NCBI GenBank assembly: GCA_903904735.1
Contig: CAIVDM010000143.1
Location: forward strand, 79,272 to 125,220
Direction of reading: 5' to 3'
Source: an uncultured delta proteobacterium
GTDB lineage: Bacteria; Bdellovibrionota_C; UBA2361; OMII01
Length of the DNA stretch: 45,949 nt
The notes below the pieces were generated by a model. It was given only the letters and a program-made list of their open reading frames with translations, had not been told where the DNA came from and made no database searches. This document shows, piece by piece, positions 36,346 through 43,801 of this stretch. How positions within the stretch are numbered: the first letter of the stretch is position 1; each line of letters opens with the position of its first letter. The position numbers and the translations under genes were made by a program.

Positions 36346-36636
36346 CTAGACTAAATAGGCGTCATCCCAGAACACGATCGACTCCGCCCCCAACTGCTGG
36401 GTCCCTTCATTTACAAAGTCACCGATGAATGTCGCGGCGCGGTCTCTCTGTGCGAGCAGATCCTCAAGATACTCCTGAGTGGATTTCAGAAACACGATTG
36501 CGCCTGTATCGAGCGATAGCTTAGCGTAGTACAGCCCGGTATCTTCGTTACACTCCGTTTCGCCGATCAACGAGTAGTCCACTACATGGCCTGAGATACT
36601 ATCACGCCCACTGATCATCTTCTGAATGTCTTCCAT
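36346..36636 (-). CDS. small acidic hypothetical protein
   Basis: 96 residues; not recognised. The upstream sequence CGAAAGAGAGAGAG gives a weak ribosome site. It is acidic and mixed alpha-beta, with EDIQKMISGRDSISGHVVDY, DTGLYYAKLSLDTGAIVFLK and QQLGAESIVFWDDAYLV. The last part resembles a beta-grasp-like or small regulatory fold, but I can prove no relation. It is the first of a two-gene group with 35896. Confidence 0.5.
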   Translation of the reverse strand: MEDIQKMISGRDSISGHVVDYSLIGETECNEDTGLYYAKLSLDTGAIVFLKSTQEYLEDLLAQRDRAATFIGDFVNEGTQQLGAESIVFWDDAYLV

Positions 36637-36786
36637 GATGCTCTCTCTCTTTCGAGTGTCTAAACAAAACGACTTCCTATGACTAGTAAGTTAATCTTCG
36701 GTGGTGACTCCGTTTATCTAAAGCGGAATTCAAGTGGCTGATCCGCCGAACTTTTGACGCGGTGGCAAACTGATAACGTCAGGCAG

Positions 36787-36841
36787 TTTGGTGCGAGCGA
36801 AACGAGCATCAAAACGAGCCTATTGTTCTCGCCGTAATAGG
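36787..36841. other. two adjacent hairpins upstream of the GxxExxY gene
   Basis: TTTGGTGC and GCATCAAA (36787-36794, 36806-36813) pair over eight bases with one G-T, and CCTATT/AATAGG (36819-36824, 36836-36841) pair over six, each with an 11-base loop. No T-run follows either. They lie 26 bases before the ATG at 36867, where TATCTT (36852-36857) could be a -10 box giving an almost leaderless message. Confidence 0.35.
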
Positions 36842-36866
36842 CCCGGGTGCGTATCTTAAGCAACTT

Positions 36867-37331
36867 ATGCGGTATTGTACCGATAAGACGTATATGTATT
36901 TAAACAAAGAGAGCGGCGAGAACGGAGAGGGGGAAAGAGATCCTCTCACCCAACAGGTCATCGGTTGTGCCATTGAGGTGCATCGAACCCTAGGGCCCGG
37001 ACTACTGGAGTCAACTTACGAAAAATGCCTCGCCCATGAATTTAGACTTGCTGGGCTCTCTTTTATCAATCAGGCGGCGATGTCAATTGATTACAAAGGC
37101 ATCACCCTAGATTGTGGTTATCGATTGGACTTTCTGGTCGACGATTACCTCGTCGTTGAACTAAAGGCAGTAGAGCAACTCTTACCGATTCACCAAGCTC
37201 AAGTTATCACCTACATGAAACTTGCCGAAGCCCCGGTCGGGCTTCTGATCAATTTTAATGTCAAGTTACTCAAAGACGGTATCAGGCGCCTATTCCCTTC
37301 CCCCTCTCGGTCCTCGCTGCTCTCTTTGTAA
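36867..37331 (+). CDS. GxxExxY protein (PD-(D/E)XK nuclease-like)
   Basis: 154 residues. It carries the motif that names the family, GLLESTY (45-51), and a PD-(D/E)XK core: Asp88 in GYRLDFLV, then Glu98-X-Lys100 in VVELKAVE, and Gln112 in HQAQVITYMKL, followed by VGLLINFN. The first 24 residues, Ser/Glu/Gly-rich, are a variable extension, and a Met at 10 is a possible start. The family is widespread in bacteria and phages, of unknown activity. The catalytic residues are intact, so a nuclease is plausible. It sits 81 bases before an adenine methyltransferase gene on the same strand, as in a restriction-modification pair. Confidence 0.85.
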   Translation: MRYCTDKTYMYLNKESGENGEGERDPLTQQVIGCAIEVHRTLGPGLLESTYEKCLAHEFRLAGLSFINQAAMSIDYKGITLDCGYRLDFLVDDYLVVELKAVEQLLPIHQAQVITYMKLAEAPVGLLINFNVKLLKDGIRRLFPSPSRSSLLSL

Positions 37332-37411
37332 AATTCTCCTTCGAAAGAGAGAGAGAGAACATTCATGATCAAATGGTTTATCACTAACCTAACCTGCCGA
37401 TCTGTTACACC

Positions 37412-38713
37412 TTGCCCCAATTAAAACGCCGGACGACAATACGGCCCGTGACCCCCATTAGCGCGAAAGTCAGACCCCAATTAAGCTATTCAGCGAGAGC
37501 CCATTCCGCCGCTCACACGCGACACTACGTGTTCAACCAACTCATTCCGTATATAGGAAACAAACGAAAGCTGCTTGGGCTCATCGAGCAAGCTCTGCCA
37601 GCGACGGCGCGTGGTGACAGAAAAACGTTTCTCGACCTGTTTGCTGGAAGCGGGGTCGTGTCGCGCTTCGCGAAATCTTTAGGCTATCAGGTCCTCTCGA
37701 ACGATTGGGAACCCTACGCTCGGGTGATCAATGAATGCTACATAGGGAACAATAAACCACCCGCCTTTCGCAAGCTCGGTGGTTATGAAGCCGCTCTTCG
37801 CAAGCTCAACTCCCTTCGCCCGAAATCTGATTGGGTCACCAAAAACCTCTGTCCGCGTAGCGACACACGCTACGACACGAGCCGGGATAGAATGTTTTAC
37901 ATGCGGAAAAATGGACGACGTATCGACGCAATCCGCAATGAGATATTGGATTGGAGAGAGTCTGGCTGGATAAGCCAACAAGAGGAGCACTGTCTCCTCG
38001 CCCCGCTTCTCTATCAGGCCTGCTACAACAGCAACACAAGCGGGGTGTTTAAGGCGTTTCACAATGGATGGGGCGGAAAGACCGGCACCGCGCTCTATCG
38101 CATTGCGGGCGACCTTTCGCTCTCGCCTGCGGTTTTCCACGACAACGGGGCTCGAAACAAAGTGTTTTGCCTCGACGCACAAACACTGGCGCGCAAATCG
38201 AGCGGGACCGCCGTCGACATAGCCTATCTCGATCCCCCCTACAACCAACACCCGTACGGCAGCAACTATCATGTCCTGAACTCGATAGCGCTGTGGGACA
38301 AACCCACGGTGGAAGCGTCGATCACTCATGGTAACAAGTCGGCGATACGGACCGATTGGCGAACCGATCGCCGCAGTTCATACAATCACGCCAAAGAAGC
38401 GAGCCAGGCCTATGCGCGACTACTCGACACCCTCAACGCGCGATTCATCCTAACAAGTTACAGCACGGACGGCTCAATCCCCCTCGAGGAGCTTCTCTCA
38501 GCGAGCGTTCAACGCGGTCAAACGAGTGTGGTTATGCGCGGCTACAAGCGTTACCGAGTAAGCAGTCAGCGATTCTCACAGAAGCCAATGAATGTGGAGT
38601 TTATCCTTGTAACGGACACCTCGCGGCAGGCAAAAACATCCGCGAACGTGCTTCTTCGCTCTATACGGCGACAGGAGCGGCTGGTCCTTCTTAACCATCC
38701 TGAGAGCGCTTAA
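37412..38713 (+). CDS. DNA adenine N6 methyltransferase (D12 class)
   Basis: 433 residues from a TTG with no ribosome site; other in-frame GTG starts (37448, 37529) are possible, the last giving a protein that begins at the conserved YIGNKRKLL. The D12 class order is seen: PYIGNKRKLL (motif X), FLDLFAGSGVVSRFA (SAM-binding motif I, about 73-87), and YLDPPYNQHPYGSNYH (motif IV DPPY, about 269-285). The target-recognition region is about 100-260. It would methylate adenine within a DNA site; the site is unknown. Together with the GxxExxY gene it may be a restriction-modification pair or an orphan. A long inverted repeat follows the stop. Confidence 0.9.
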   Translation: MPQLKRRTTIRPVTPISAKVRPQLSYSARAHSAAHTRHYVFNQLIPYIGNKRKLLGLIEQALPATARGDRKTFLDLFAGSGVVSRFAKSLGYQVLSNDWEPYARVINECYIGNNKPPAFRKLGGYEAALRKLNSLRPKSDWVTKNLCPRSDTRYDTSRDRMFYMRKNGRRIDAIRNEILDWRESGWISQQEEHCLLAPLLYQACYNSNTSGVFKAFHNGWGGKTGTALYRIAGDLSLSPAVFHDNGARNKVFCLDAQTLARKSSGTAVDIAYLDPPYNQHPYGSNYHVLNSIALWDKPTVEASITHGNKSAIRTDWRTDRRSSYNHAKEASQAYARLLDTLNARFILTSYSTDGSIPLEELLSASVQRGQTSVVMRGYKRYRVSSQRFSQKPMNVEFILVTDTSRQAKTSANVLLRSIRRQERLVLLNHPESA

Positions 38714-38719
38714 GGACGT

Positions 38720-38790
38720 CGGCTTGAGACGCTACGTTTGGAGTGCTTTAACCTTTATCGGTAAAAACCCAAACGTATCGTCTCAAGCTG
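38720..38790. repeat. long near-perfect inverted repeat after the methyltransferase gene
   Basis: GCTTGAGACGCTACGTTTGG (38722-38741) pairs with its mirror CCAAACGTATCGTCTCAAGC (38769-38788), with a single mismatch (C38732 against T38778); two outer bases add a G-T and a C-G. The 27-base loop is A/T-rich. No T-run follows on either strand, so it is not a plain terminator, although it lies between convergent genes. It could stabilise the 3' end of the mRNA or be a mobile-element or recognition site. Confidence 0.7.
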
Positions 38791-38824
38791 AGCGAGAGAG
38801 TAACGAGACTATCTCTTCGATGGA

Positions 38825-39529
38825 CTAGAGAGCTTCCACAAAAGCGTCCCAGAGCCTATCGATTACGCCACTCATCGCCTCAGGATGTGCCTGCGTGGCG
38901 ACACAAAACGGATGATCGCGATGCTCAAAGAACTCCGCTATACCGTCGACGCTTTTCCCGACTACTCGAATACCCTCACCAGGCGAATTAACCGCTTGAT
39001 GGTGCACCGAGTTCATCGAGATCTCTGACACTCCCAGAATCCCGGCTACCTTACTGTCAGGCTCAAGCGTGACATTGTGCCAGCAGTGAGTCGCAAGATA
39101 GCTGTAGATAGTAGAGTTGCTCGCTCGATGCGGCAGTGAGGAAACATCTGGCAGGTGCTGATGCAGCGTTCCTCCGAACGCCACATTCAACAACTGACCG
39201 CCTCGACAGATACCAAGGATTGGGCGTGTATCGGCCACGAATTGCCGCGCGAGCTCCAGCTCCACTGAATCTCGCGACGGCGACGGCTCGTCGGTCTTGG
39301 GATGCGGCTTGGCCTTATAGAGAGCCGGATCAACATCCACACCACCTACAAGCAGAAGCCCTTCGCAAGCCAGCGTCAATCGACGCTGCATGTCGACTGG
39401 CAACATCGGTGGCAATAATACCGGCATCACGCCCCGCTCAATCAACTTTTCCAAGTACGGAACCCGCACTTGCACTTGCATGCTCAAACCATACCCCGAT
39501 GTCGCCATCGGAACTAAGACTCTCTTCAC
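38825..39529 (-). CDS. class I glutamine amidotransferase, peptidase C26 (PuuD-like)
   Basis: 234 residues from a GTG at 39529, chosen because AAAGGAG lies 7 bases before it; the reading to 39574 is not needed. The nucleophile is in GICRGGQLLNVAFGG, and the His-Glu pair in VATQAHPE, both as in gamma-glutamyl-gamma-aminobutyrate hydrolase, which hydrolyses gamma-glutamyl amides such as that from the putrescine pathway. PSRDSVELELARQF is also typical. No other putrescine gene is nearby, so the substrate remains open. It is convergent with the methyltransferase gene, with the large inverted repeat between them. Confidence 0.88.
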   Translation of the reverse strand: MKRVLVPMATSGYGLSMQVQVRVPYLEKLIERGVMPVLLPPMLPVDMQRRLTLACEGLLLVGGVDVDPALYKAKPHPKTDEPSPSRDSVELELARQFVADTRPILGICRGGQLLNVAFGGTLHQHLPDVSSLPHRASNSTIYSYLATHCWHNVTLEPDSKVAGILGVSEISMNSVHHQAVNSPGEGIRVVGKSVDGIAEFFEHRDHPFCVATQAHPEAMSGVIDRLWDAFVEAL

Positions 39530-39934
39530 GAAAAACTCCTTTCTAAAACCAGAAACTCCAAACGTAACGAGCAAAAAAGGCTTTCGCCTCCATCACTCGC
39601 GACGCGTTACTGCGCTTCTACCCAACTACCAATTGAAACTCGATAATAGCGAACCGACAGCACTAACCAAGCGCCCTGTGCGCATAAACGCCGAATTCAC
39701 CCTCATTTTCCCGAGATCCAACGCAGTGCAGGCCAAACATCCTACGCAATCCCCGCAGTCAGCCGCGTCTGAGCGGCACCCCGAGGAGCTTGACAGGAAC
39801 GCCAACGAACCGAACCTTTCACGCACCTTGTCAAGTTCCTCAAGGCACCGCCGCGCTAACGATGTCTACAGCTAGCCAAATCTCGACACCCCAGGTAGGC
39901 TCTCTACTCATTAGCTCCGTTCACGAGGATTACC
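39530..39934. other. intergenic stretch, no secure gene
   Basis: 405 bases between the amidotransferase and the lipase-like lipoprotein, both starting from here in opposite directions. A 66-codon minus-strand reading (39826-39626, GTG start) holds CGDCVGCLAC, four Cys in a CxxCxxCxxC pattern. I do not accept it as a gene, because it lacks a clear ribosome site and other family signs, but it is the only item of note. A promoter for the lipoprotein is not obvious. Confidence 0.4.
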
Positions 39935-41833
39935 ATGCGCGCATCCAAGATTTTGCTTACCGCACTTATCGCTTCCTTAGGCGCCTGCTCTACAGTTCGA
40001 CTTAGAGTCGTCGATCCCGCTGACACCCTGCGCGAGTTCAGACAGGACATTATCTCCTCCAATAAACTCAGCCCCGTTTCCCTTCAAGCGATACGGATGG
40101 CGGGCCTCACCCAGAAAGAGGTGCTGGAGAACGGCGTCAGCGCGGATGTTGCGAAGCAGTTTGAGCATTTCGCCGATCCTCTCGATCGGGCGTACATTGA
40201 GAGTGAAATCGCTATCGGGCGCGCGCAATTACTTGAAAAAAAGACGCCAGAGAAGGCTGTGGCATTGTACCTTTATGCCGCCGATCTGGCATTTCAAGGT
40301 TTTCTCCTCAAGGAGTGCTCTACCCCCGTTAATGTACGTTGCGACAGCTTTAAGGTCTTTTACGACCGTTCGGTTCGCGGAATCATAGCTTACCTTTCCA
40401 AGAGAAAGTGGAACGACGATGGTATGCCGCAGTTCGTAACGGGACTAGGAAGAGCATTTACTCTCGCGATTTCAGAAGGCTCCAATGTCGAAGACCCAAC
40501 TGAGTACAACTCCATCGAACCAGCATCTGCTATCGGTCTCGAAGGACTTACGAATCGACATCGACGCGAGGGAATTGGCGTAGGACTTGTAGCGTGCCGA
40601 AAGCGGCGGAACGACGATGGTCTTGAGGAGTATTTACCACGAGTCGGTACCTGCCTCCCCCTCACCGCAGTCCTTCGCTTTCCAGACAAGGGGTGCCAGG
40701 GTCAACAGTGCGCGGCTAACTTCGAGCTCATCAATTCAGTAACCAGCGAAGTTTACAATACTCCGAAGGGACCACTGCCACTTGCGGCTGATTTCACGGC
40801 GCCTCTTGCGGCGGTTGTCCAAAACACCGGCATGAGTGGCTGGGACGGACTCTTTGACGCGATTCAAGGAAACGAGGAACTCCTGAAGAACACCGGATTC
40901 TATACGCTTGAACCGTACGACGCGGGCAAGATCCCGCTGATCACCGTCCATGGGCTGTTTTCTAACCCACTTACATGGCTCGATGTTCACAACGAGCTCA
41001 TGGGAGATCCAGTTATCCGCAAGCATTTCAAGGTCTGGCACTACCTCTATCCAACCAATCTCCCGATCCTCGAGAACGCCAAAACGTTCCGCGAAAAACT
41101 CGACGAACTTGAGTCATACCTCTCAGCGCACCAACCCAATGGCTCAAAGGCCAAGGGAATGGTTGTGATCGGTCACAGCATGGGCGGTCTTCTTACCCGA
41201 AGCGCCGTCGTAGACAGTACGCCACTCATGGAATACTTCGTCGAAGATCCGAAACGATTATCCAAGATCAACAAGGACACCGCCGATGCCGTGCGCGCGT
41301 ACCTTGATTTTAAACCCAAGCCATATATCGATCGAGTAATTTTCGTGGCGGTTCCTCACCGAGGCAGCTCTATCGCTGACAACTGGGTTGGAAGTATCGG
41401 TCGTTGGCTGATCACATTACCAAAGAAGATCGTTCAGCGGTCAGTACAGGTGGCACGCGAGGCCCGAAATGTCCTGCGCCCCGATCTCCAGACCGCATTC
41501 GATGCCGGGCAATCTTCTAGCATCAGCGGACTCTCTGAGAAGAGCCCCGCGCTGCAGGGACTCTCTCGAACAACAGTATCGTCAAACATCCCGTTCCACT
41601 CGATCATCGGCGATCAGGGTCTCGGTAATACGCCCGACAGCTCAGACGGCGTAGTCGCGTATAACAGCTCGCACGTCGAGGGCGCGCAGTCGGAGCTAAT
41701 CGTTGCGGCCGACCACACCGCGCATGCGCACCCGCAGGCCCTCCTTGAAATCCGCCGCATCCTTCGGCTACACGTCGAGCGATCATCAAAGGGAGTCCCG
41801 AGCTCGAAGACATCGACGACCACTAGTAAATAG
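39935..41833 (+). CDS. lipase-like alpha/beta hydrolase lipoprotein
   Basis: 632 residues with GAGG 7 bases before the ATG. The lipobox LGAC gives lipidated Cys18. A helical N-terminal module (30-330) is shared with the lipoprotein at 21311. The hydrolase follows: oxyanion hole VHGLFSNP (338-345), nucleophile elbow GHSMGGLL with Ser415 (413-420), VAVPHRGS (471-478), and candidates for the acid and base in PDSSDG (Asp571) and AADHTAHAHP (His594-599). Such enzymes act on acyl esters of lipids, in the envelope. Its stop is 2 bases before the ATG of the DUF4105 gene, so they are coupled. The substrate is unknown. Confidence 0.88.
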   Translation: MRASKILLTALIASLGACSTVRLRVVDPADTLREFRQDIISSNKLSPVSLQAIRMAGLTQKEVLENGVSADVAKQFEHFADPLDRAYIESEIAIGRAQLLEKKTPEKAVALYLYAADLAFQGFLLKECSTPVNVRCDSFKVFYDRSVRGIIAYLSKRKWNDDGMPQFVTGLGRAFTLAISEGSNVEDPTEYNSIEPASAIGLEGLTNRHRREGIGVGLVACRKRRNDDGLEEYLPRVGTCLPLTAVLRFPDKGCQGQQCAANFELINSVTSEVYNTPKGPLPLAADFTAPLAAVVQNTGMSGWDGLFDAIQGNEELLKNTGFYTLEPYDAGKIPLITVHGLFSNPLTWLDVHNELMGDPVIRKHFKVWHYLYPTNLPILENAKTFREKLDELESYLSAHQPNGSKAKGMVVIGHSMGGLLTRSAVVDSTPLMEYFVEDPKRLSKINKDTADAVRAYLDFKPKPYIDRVIFVAVPHRGSSIADNWVGSIGRWLITLPKKIVQRSVQVAREARNVLRPDLQTAFDAGQSSSISGLSEKSPALQGLSRTTVSSNIPFHSIIGDQGLGNTPDSSDGVVAYNSSHVEGAQSELIVAADHTAHAHPQALLEIRRILRLHVERSSKGVPSSKTSTTTSK

Positions 41834-41835
41834 TC

Positions 41836-42855
41836 ATGAAAAAGCTGATCGCGTCGACGTTCTGGCTAATCTTGGTCGTCGTGATAGGCACATGGATAAC
41901 GCTAACCCTCTATTTTTCCCCCGCGTTACCGATCGCTTTGAGAGGTCCTGCGGCGGCGATTACGGGGGTGATTCTGATCCTCTCGTTCTTCCGATGGAAG
42001 CAGCGGATGTTCTTGCGAATCCTCACCATCGCGATATTCTGCGTTGGAGGGATACTGTGGGCGGGGATACGCCCCTCGAATGACCGCGACTGGGCGCCCG
42101 AGGTAAAGAACACTCCGTGGGCTAACGTCAACGGTGACTTAGTCACGATCCACAACGTGAGGAACTTCAAATACCGAACCGAGAACGACTTCGAAGCCGT
42201 ATATGACACGCGCACCTTCAACGTGCAGGAGCTCACCGAAGTCGACATGATCGTCACCTACTGGGCTGGCAAGGCGATTGCCCACATTATGGTCAGCTTT
42301 GGCTTCAACAACCGTGACTTTATCGCCTTTTCAATCGAGACGCGTAAAGAAGTCGGCGAGACGTATTCGGCGGTTAACGGATTCTTTCGCAACTATGAGT
42401 TGACCTATGTTGTGGCTGACGAGCGAGATGTTATCGGTGTCCGCACCAATCACAGAGTACCAGAGGAACGCGTGTATGTTCTTAGAACTCGCATGGCGCT
42501 ACAGAATGGTCGCAAGCTCTTCCTGGAATACATACGACGAATCAACAAGCTTAATACACAGCCAGCCTTCTACAACACCCTCACCACCAACTGCACGACT
42601 CAAGTCCTCGACCAGGTCAAATCATTTGGTGGCGTGGCAAACTATACCTGGAAGATCCTTCTCAGTGGATATGTGCCTGACTATTTATACGAAACAGATA
42701 CCTTGATGCCTGGAATGTCTTTCGACGACGTAATGAGCCAGTCACTAGTGAATGAGCGGGCGAAGAAGTTTATCAATGAGCCGAACTTCTCCGAACTGAT
42801 ACGAGAAGGAGTTCCACATCCTGAGCCACGCGCGACACCGCTTGCGGCTCGCTAG
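41836..42855 (+). CDS. DUF4105 (Lnb N-terminal-like) membrane protein
   Basis: 339 residues. Three membrane segments cover residues 1-80 (KKLIASTFWLILVVVIGTWI, then RGPAAAITGVILIL, then RILTIAIFCVGGIL). The periplasmic DUF4105 domain follows: WAPEVKNTPW and VTIHNVRNFKYR at the beginning, then the candidate thiol-protease-like pair, His in GKAIAHIMVSFGF and Cys in TTNCTTQVLDQV. DUF4105 is listed in recent family naming as the periplasmic domain of a lipoprotein N-acylation enzyme (Lnb); I recall this but cannot confirm it here. There is no ribosome site; translation follows the lipase-like gene. Confidence 0.85.
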   Translation: MKKLIASTFWLILVVVIGTWITLTLYFSPALPIALRGPAAAITGVILILSFFRWKQRMFLRILTIAIFCVGGILWAGIRPSNDRDWAPEVKNTPWANVNGDLVTIHNVRNFKYRTENDFEAVYDTRTFNVQELTEVDMIVTYWAGKAIAHIMVSFGFNNRDFIAFSIETRKEVGETYSAVNGFFRNYELTYVVADERDVIGVRTNHRVPEERVYVLRTRMALQNGRKLFLEYIRRINKLNTQPAFYNTLTTNCTTQVLDQVKSFGGVANYTWKILLSGYVPDYLYETDTLMPGMSFDDVMSQSLVNERAKKFINEPNFSELIREGVPHPEPRATPLAAR

Positions 42856-42905
42856 CGGCTGTTGTCTCTTCTAAGCGTAGCTGGGCGTGTGCGGAGCCAC
42901 GTCCT

Positions 42906-43047
42906 CCCAAACGCCCCTCAAACTAACTAAGGGAGGTTGGGGCTCCGTACCCGCCCCAAACTATCAGAGAGCGTACAGACACCGATTTCCCCAAAACGCC
43001 GCTTAAACTACCTACGGGGCGGGGCTCCGCACCCGCCGCAAAAAAAA
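42906..43047. repeat. two imperfect direct repeats with a hairpin, GGGGCTCCGYACCCGCC type
   Basis: About 57-base units at 42906-42962 and 42990-43047 share the order CCCAAAC-GCC, CTNAAACTA and GGGGCTCCG-ACCCGCC-C. The first contains TTGGGG/CCCCAA (minus strand), the second GGCGGG/CCCGCC, each enclosing CGGGTRCGGAG. On the minus strand they lie beyond the stop of the SYLF gene at 43095, and the second is preceded by eight T residues. They may be a dispersed repeat or 3' RNA stems. Confidence 0.6.
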
Positions 43048-43094
43048 TCACGGAGCGCTAAACGACCTCGTGCGCTACTCGAGCATCGAAACGA

Positions 43095-43784
43095 CTACCC
43101 CTTCTTGTTCAGATCCTCTGAAACCCAATACTTAGTTCCAGCGACACTGACGCTCACAAGGGCACCAGAATCAGCGAGGTGGTAGAATGCCATGCCATCA
43201 TTGAACTTCACCTCAGCAAGCGCACCCGCTTTACCTACCATCGCGTCAGCACCCGAATTGGCTTCCCATCCCGAAGTCACAAACGAGTGAAATGCCCGCT
43301 CTGTCTCGAAGAAGAAGATAGACTGATAGAACTGAACACCTGCCCCGAGGTTAGCGCCAAGGGATGCCATGCGCATATACGTCCTCTTCCCCGACTCCTT
43401 GCTAATCGCCACACCAGCTCCAGAGCCGGTAGTGAGAAGAAACGCGGACTTATGGCTATCGAAAACCGCATAACCATATGCCCGATTAAAGAGCGACTTC
43501 GCCTCCGGCACCGCAGCGAACAAACGCTTCATTGACGCCACTTCCGTAGTGTCTATCTCCTTGCGCCACTTGGCGTAATCGGTATCACCCGTAATCTGGT
43601 CACTAACGTGTCCTACCGTCTTTCCAACGGACTTGGCGGTGTCGGCGACCGTATTACCGACAAACCCGGCGGTCTCAGTCACGGCGTCCTTGAGAGGCCC
43701 AGCCCACGCCGAGGTTGCGGACGCCAAAAGCATGGCTGCTCCAACAACTTTCACAGATAGGTTCCTTGACGAATACTTGCTCAT
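43095..43784 (-). CDS. secreted SYLF-domain protein, second copy
   Basis: 229 residues with GAGAGG 7 bases before the ATG. A signal peptide covers about 1-28 (VVGAAMLLASATSAWAG). A 60-residue region with VTETAGFVGNTVADTAKSVG resembles an amphipathic, apolipoprotein-like segment. The SYLF domain follows: MKRLFAAVPEAKSLFNRAYG, YAVFDSHKSAFLLTTGSGAG, and YHLADSGALVSVSVAGTKYW. It is more diverged than the copy at 32868. It follows the sulfatase gene by 17 bases, so they are one operon. Confidence 0.85.
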   Translation of the reverse strand: MSKYSSRNLSVKVVGAAMLLASATSAWAGPLKDAVTETAGFVGNTVADTAKSVGKTVGHVSDQITGDTDYAKWRKEIDTTEVASMKRLFAAVPEAKSLFNRAYGYAVFDSHKSAFLLTTGSGAGVAISKESGKRTYMRMASLGANLGAGVQFYQSIFFFETERAFHSFVTSGWEANSGADAMVGKAGALAEVKFNDGMAFYHLADSGALVSVSVAGTKYWVSEDLNKKG

Positions 43785-43801
43785 ACACCACCTCTCAACA
43801 A

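Noticed and set aside
38720..38790. Intrinsic terminator for the methyltransferase
   Set aside because: Long stem, but no T-run follows on either strand.
39626..39826. 66-codon minus-strand reading with CGDCVGCLAC
   Set aside because: Cys pattern is suggestive of an iron-sulfur or zinc site, but the ribosome-site spacing is poor, the length is short and nothing else supports it.
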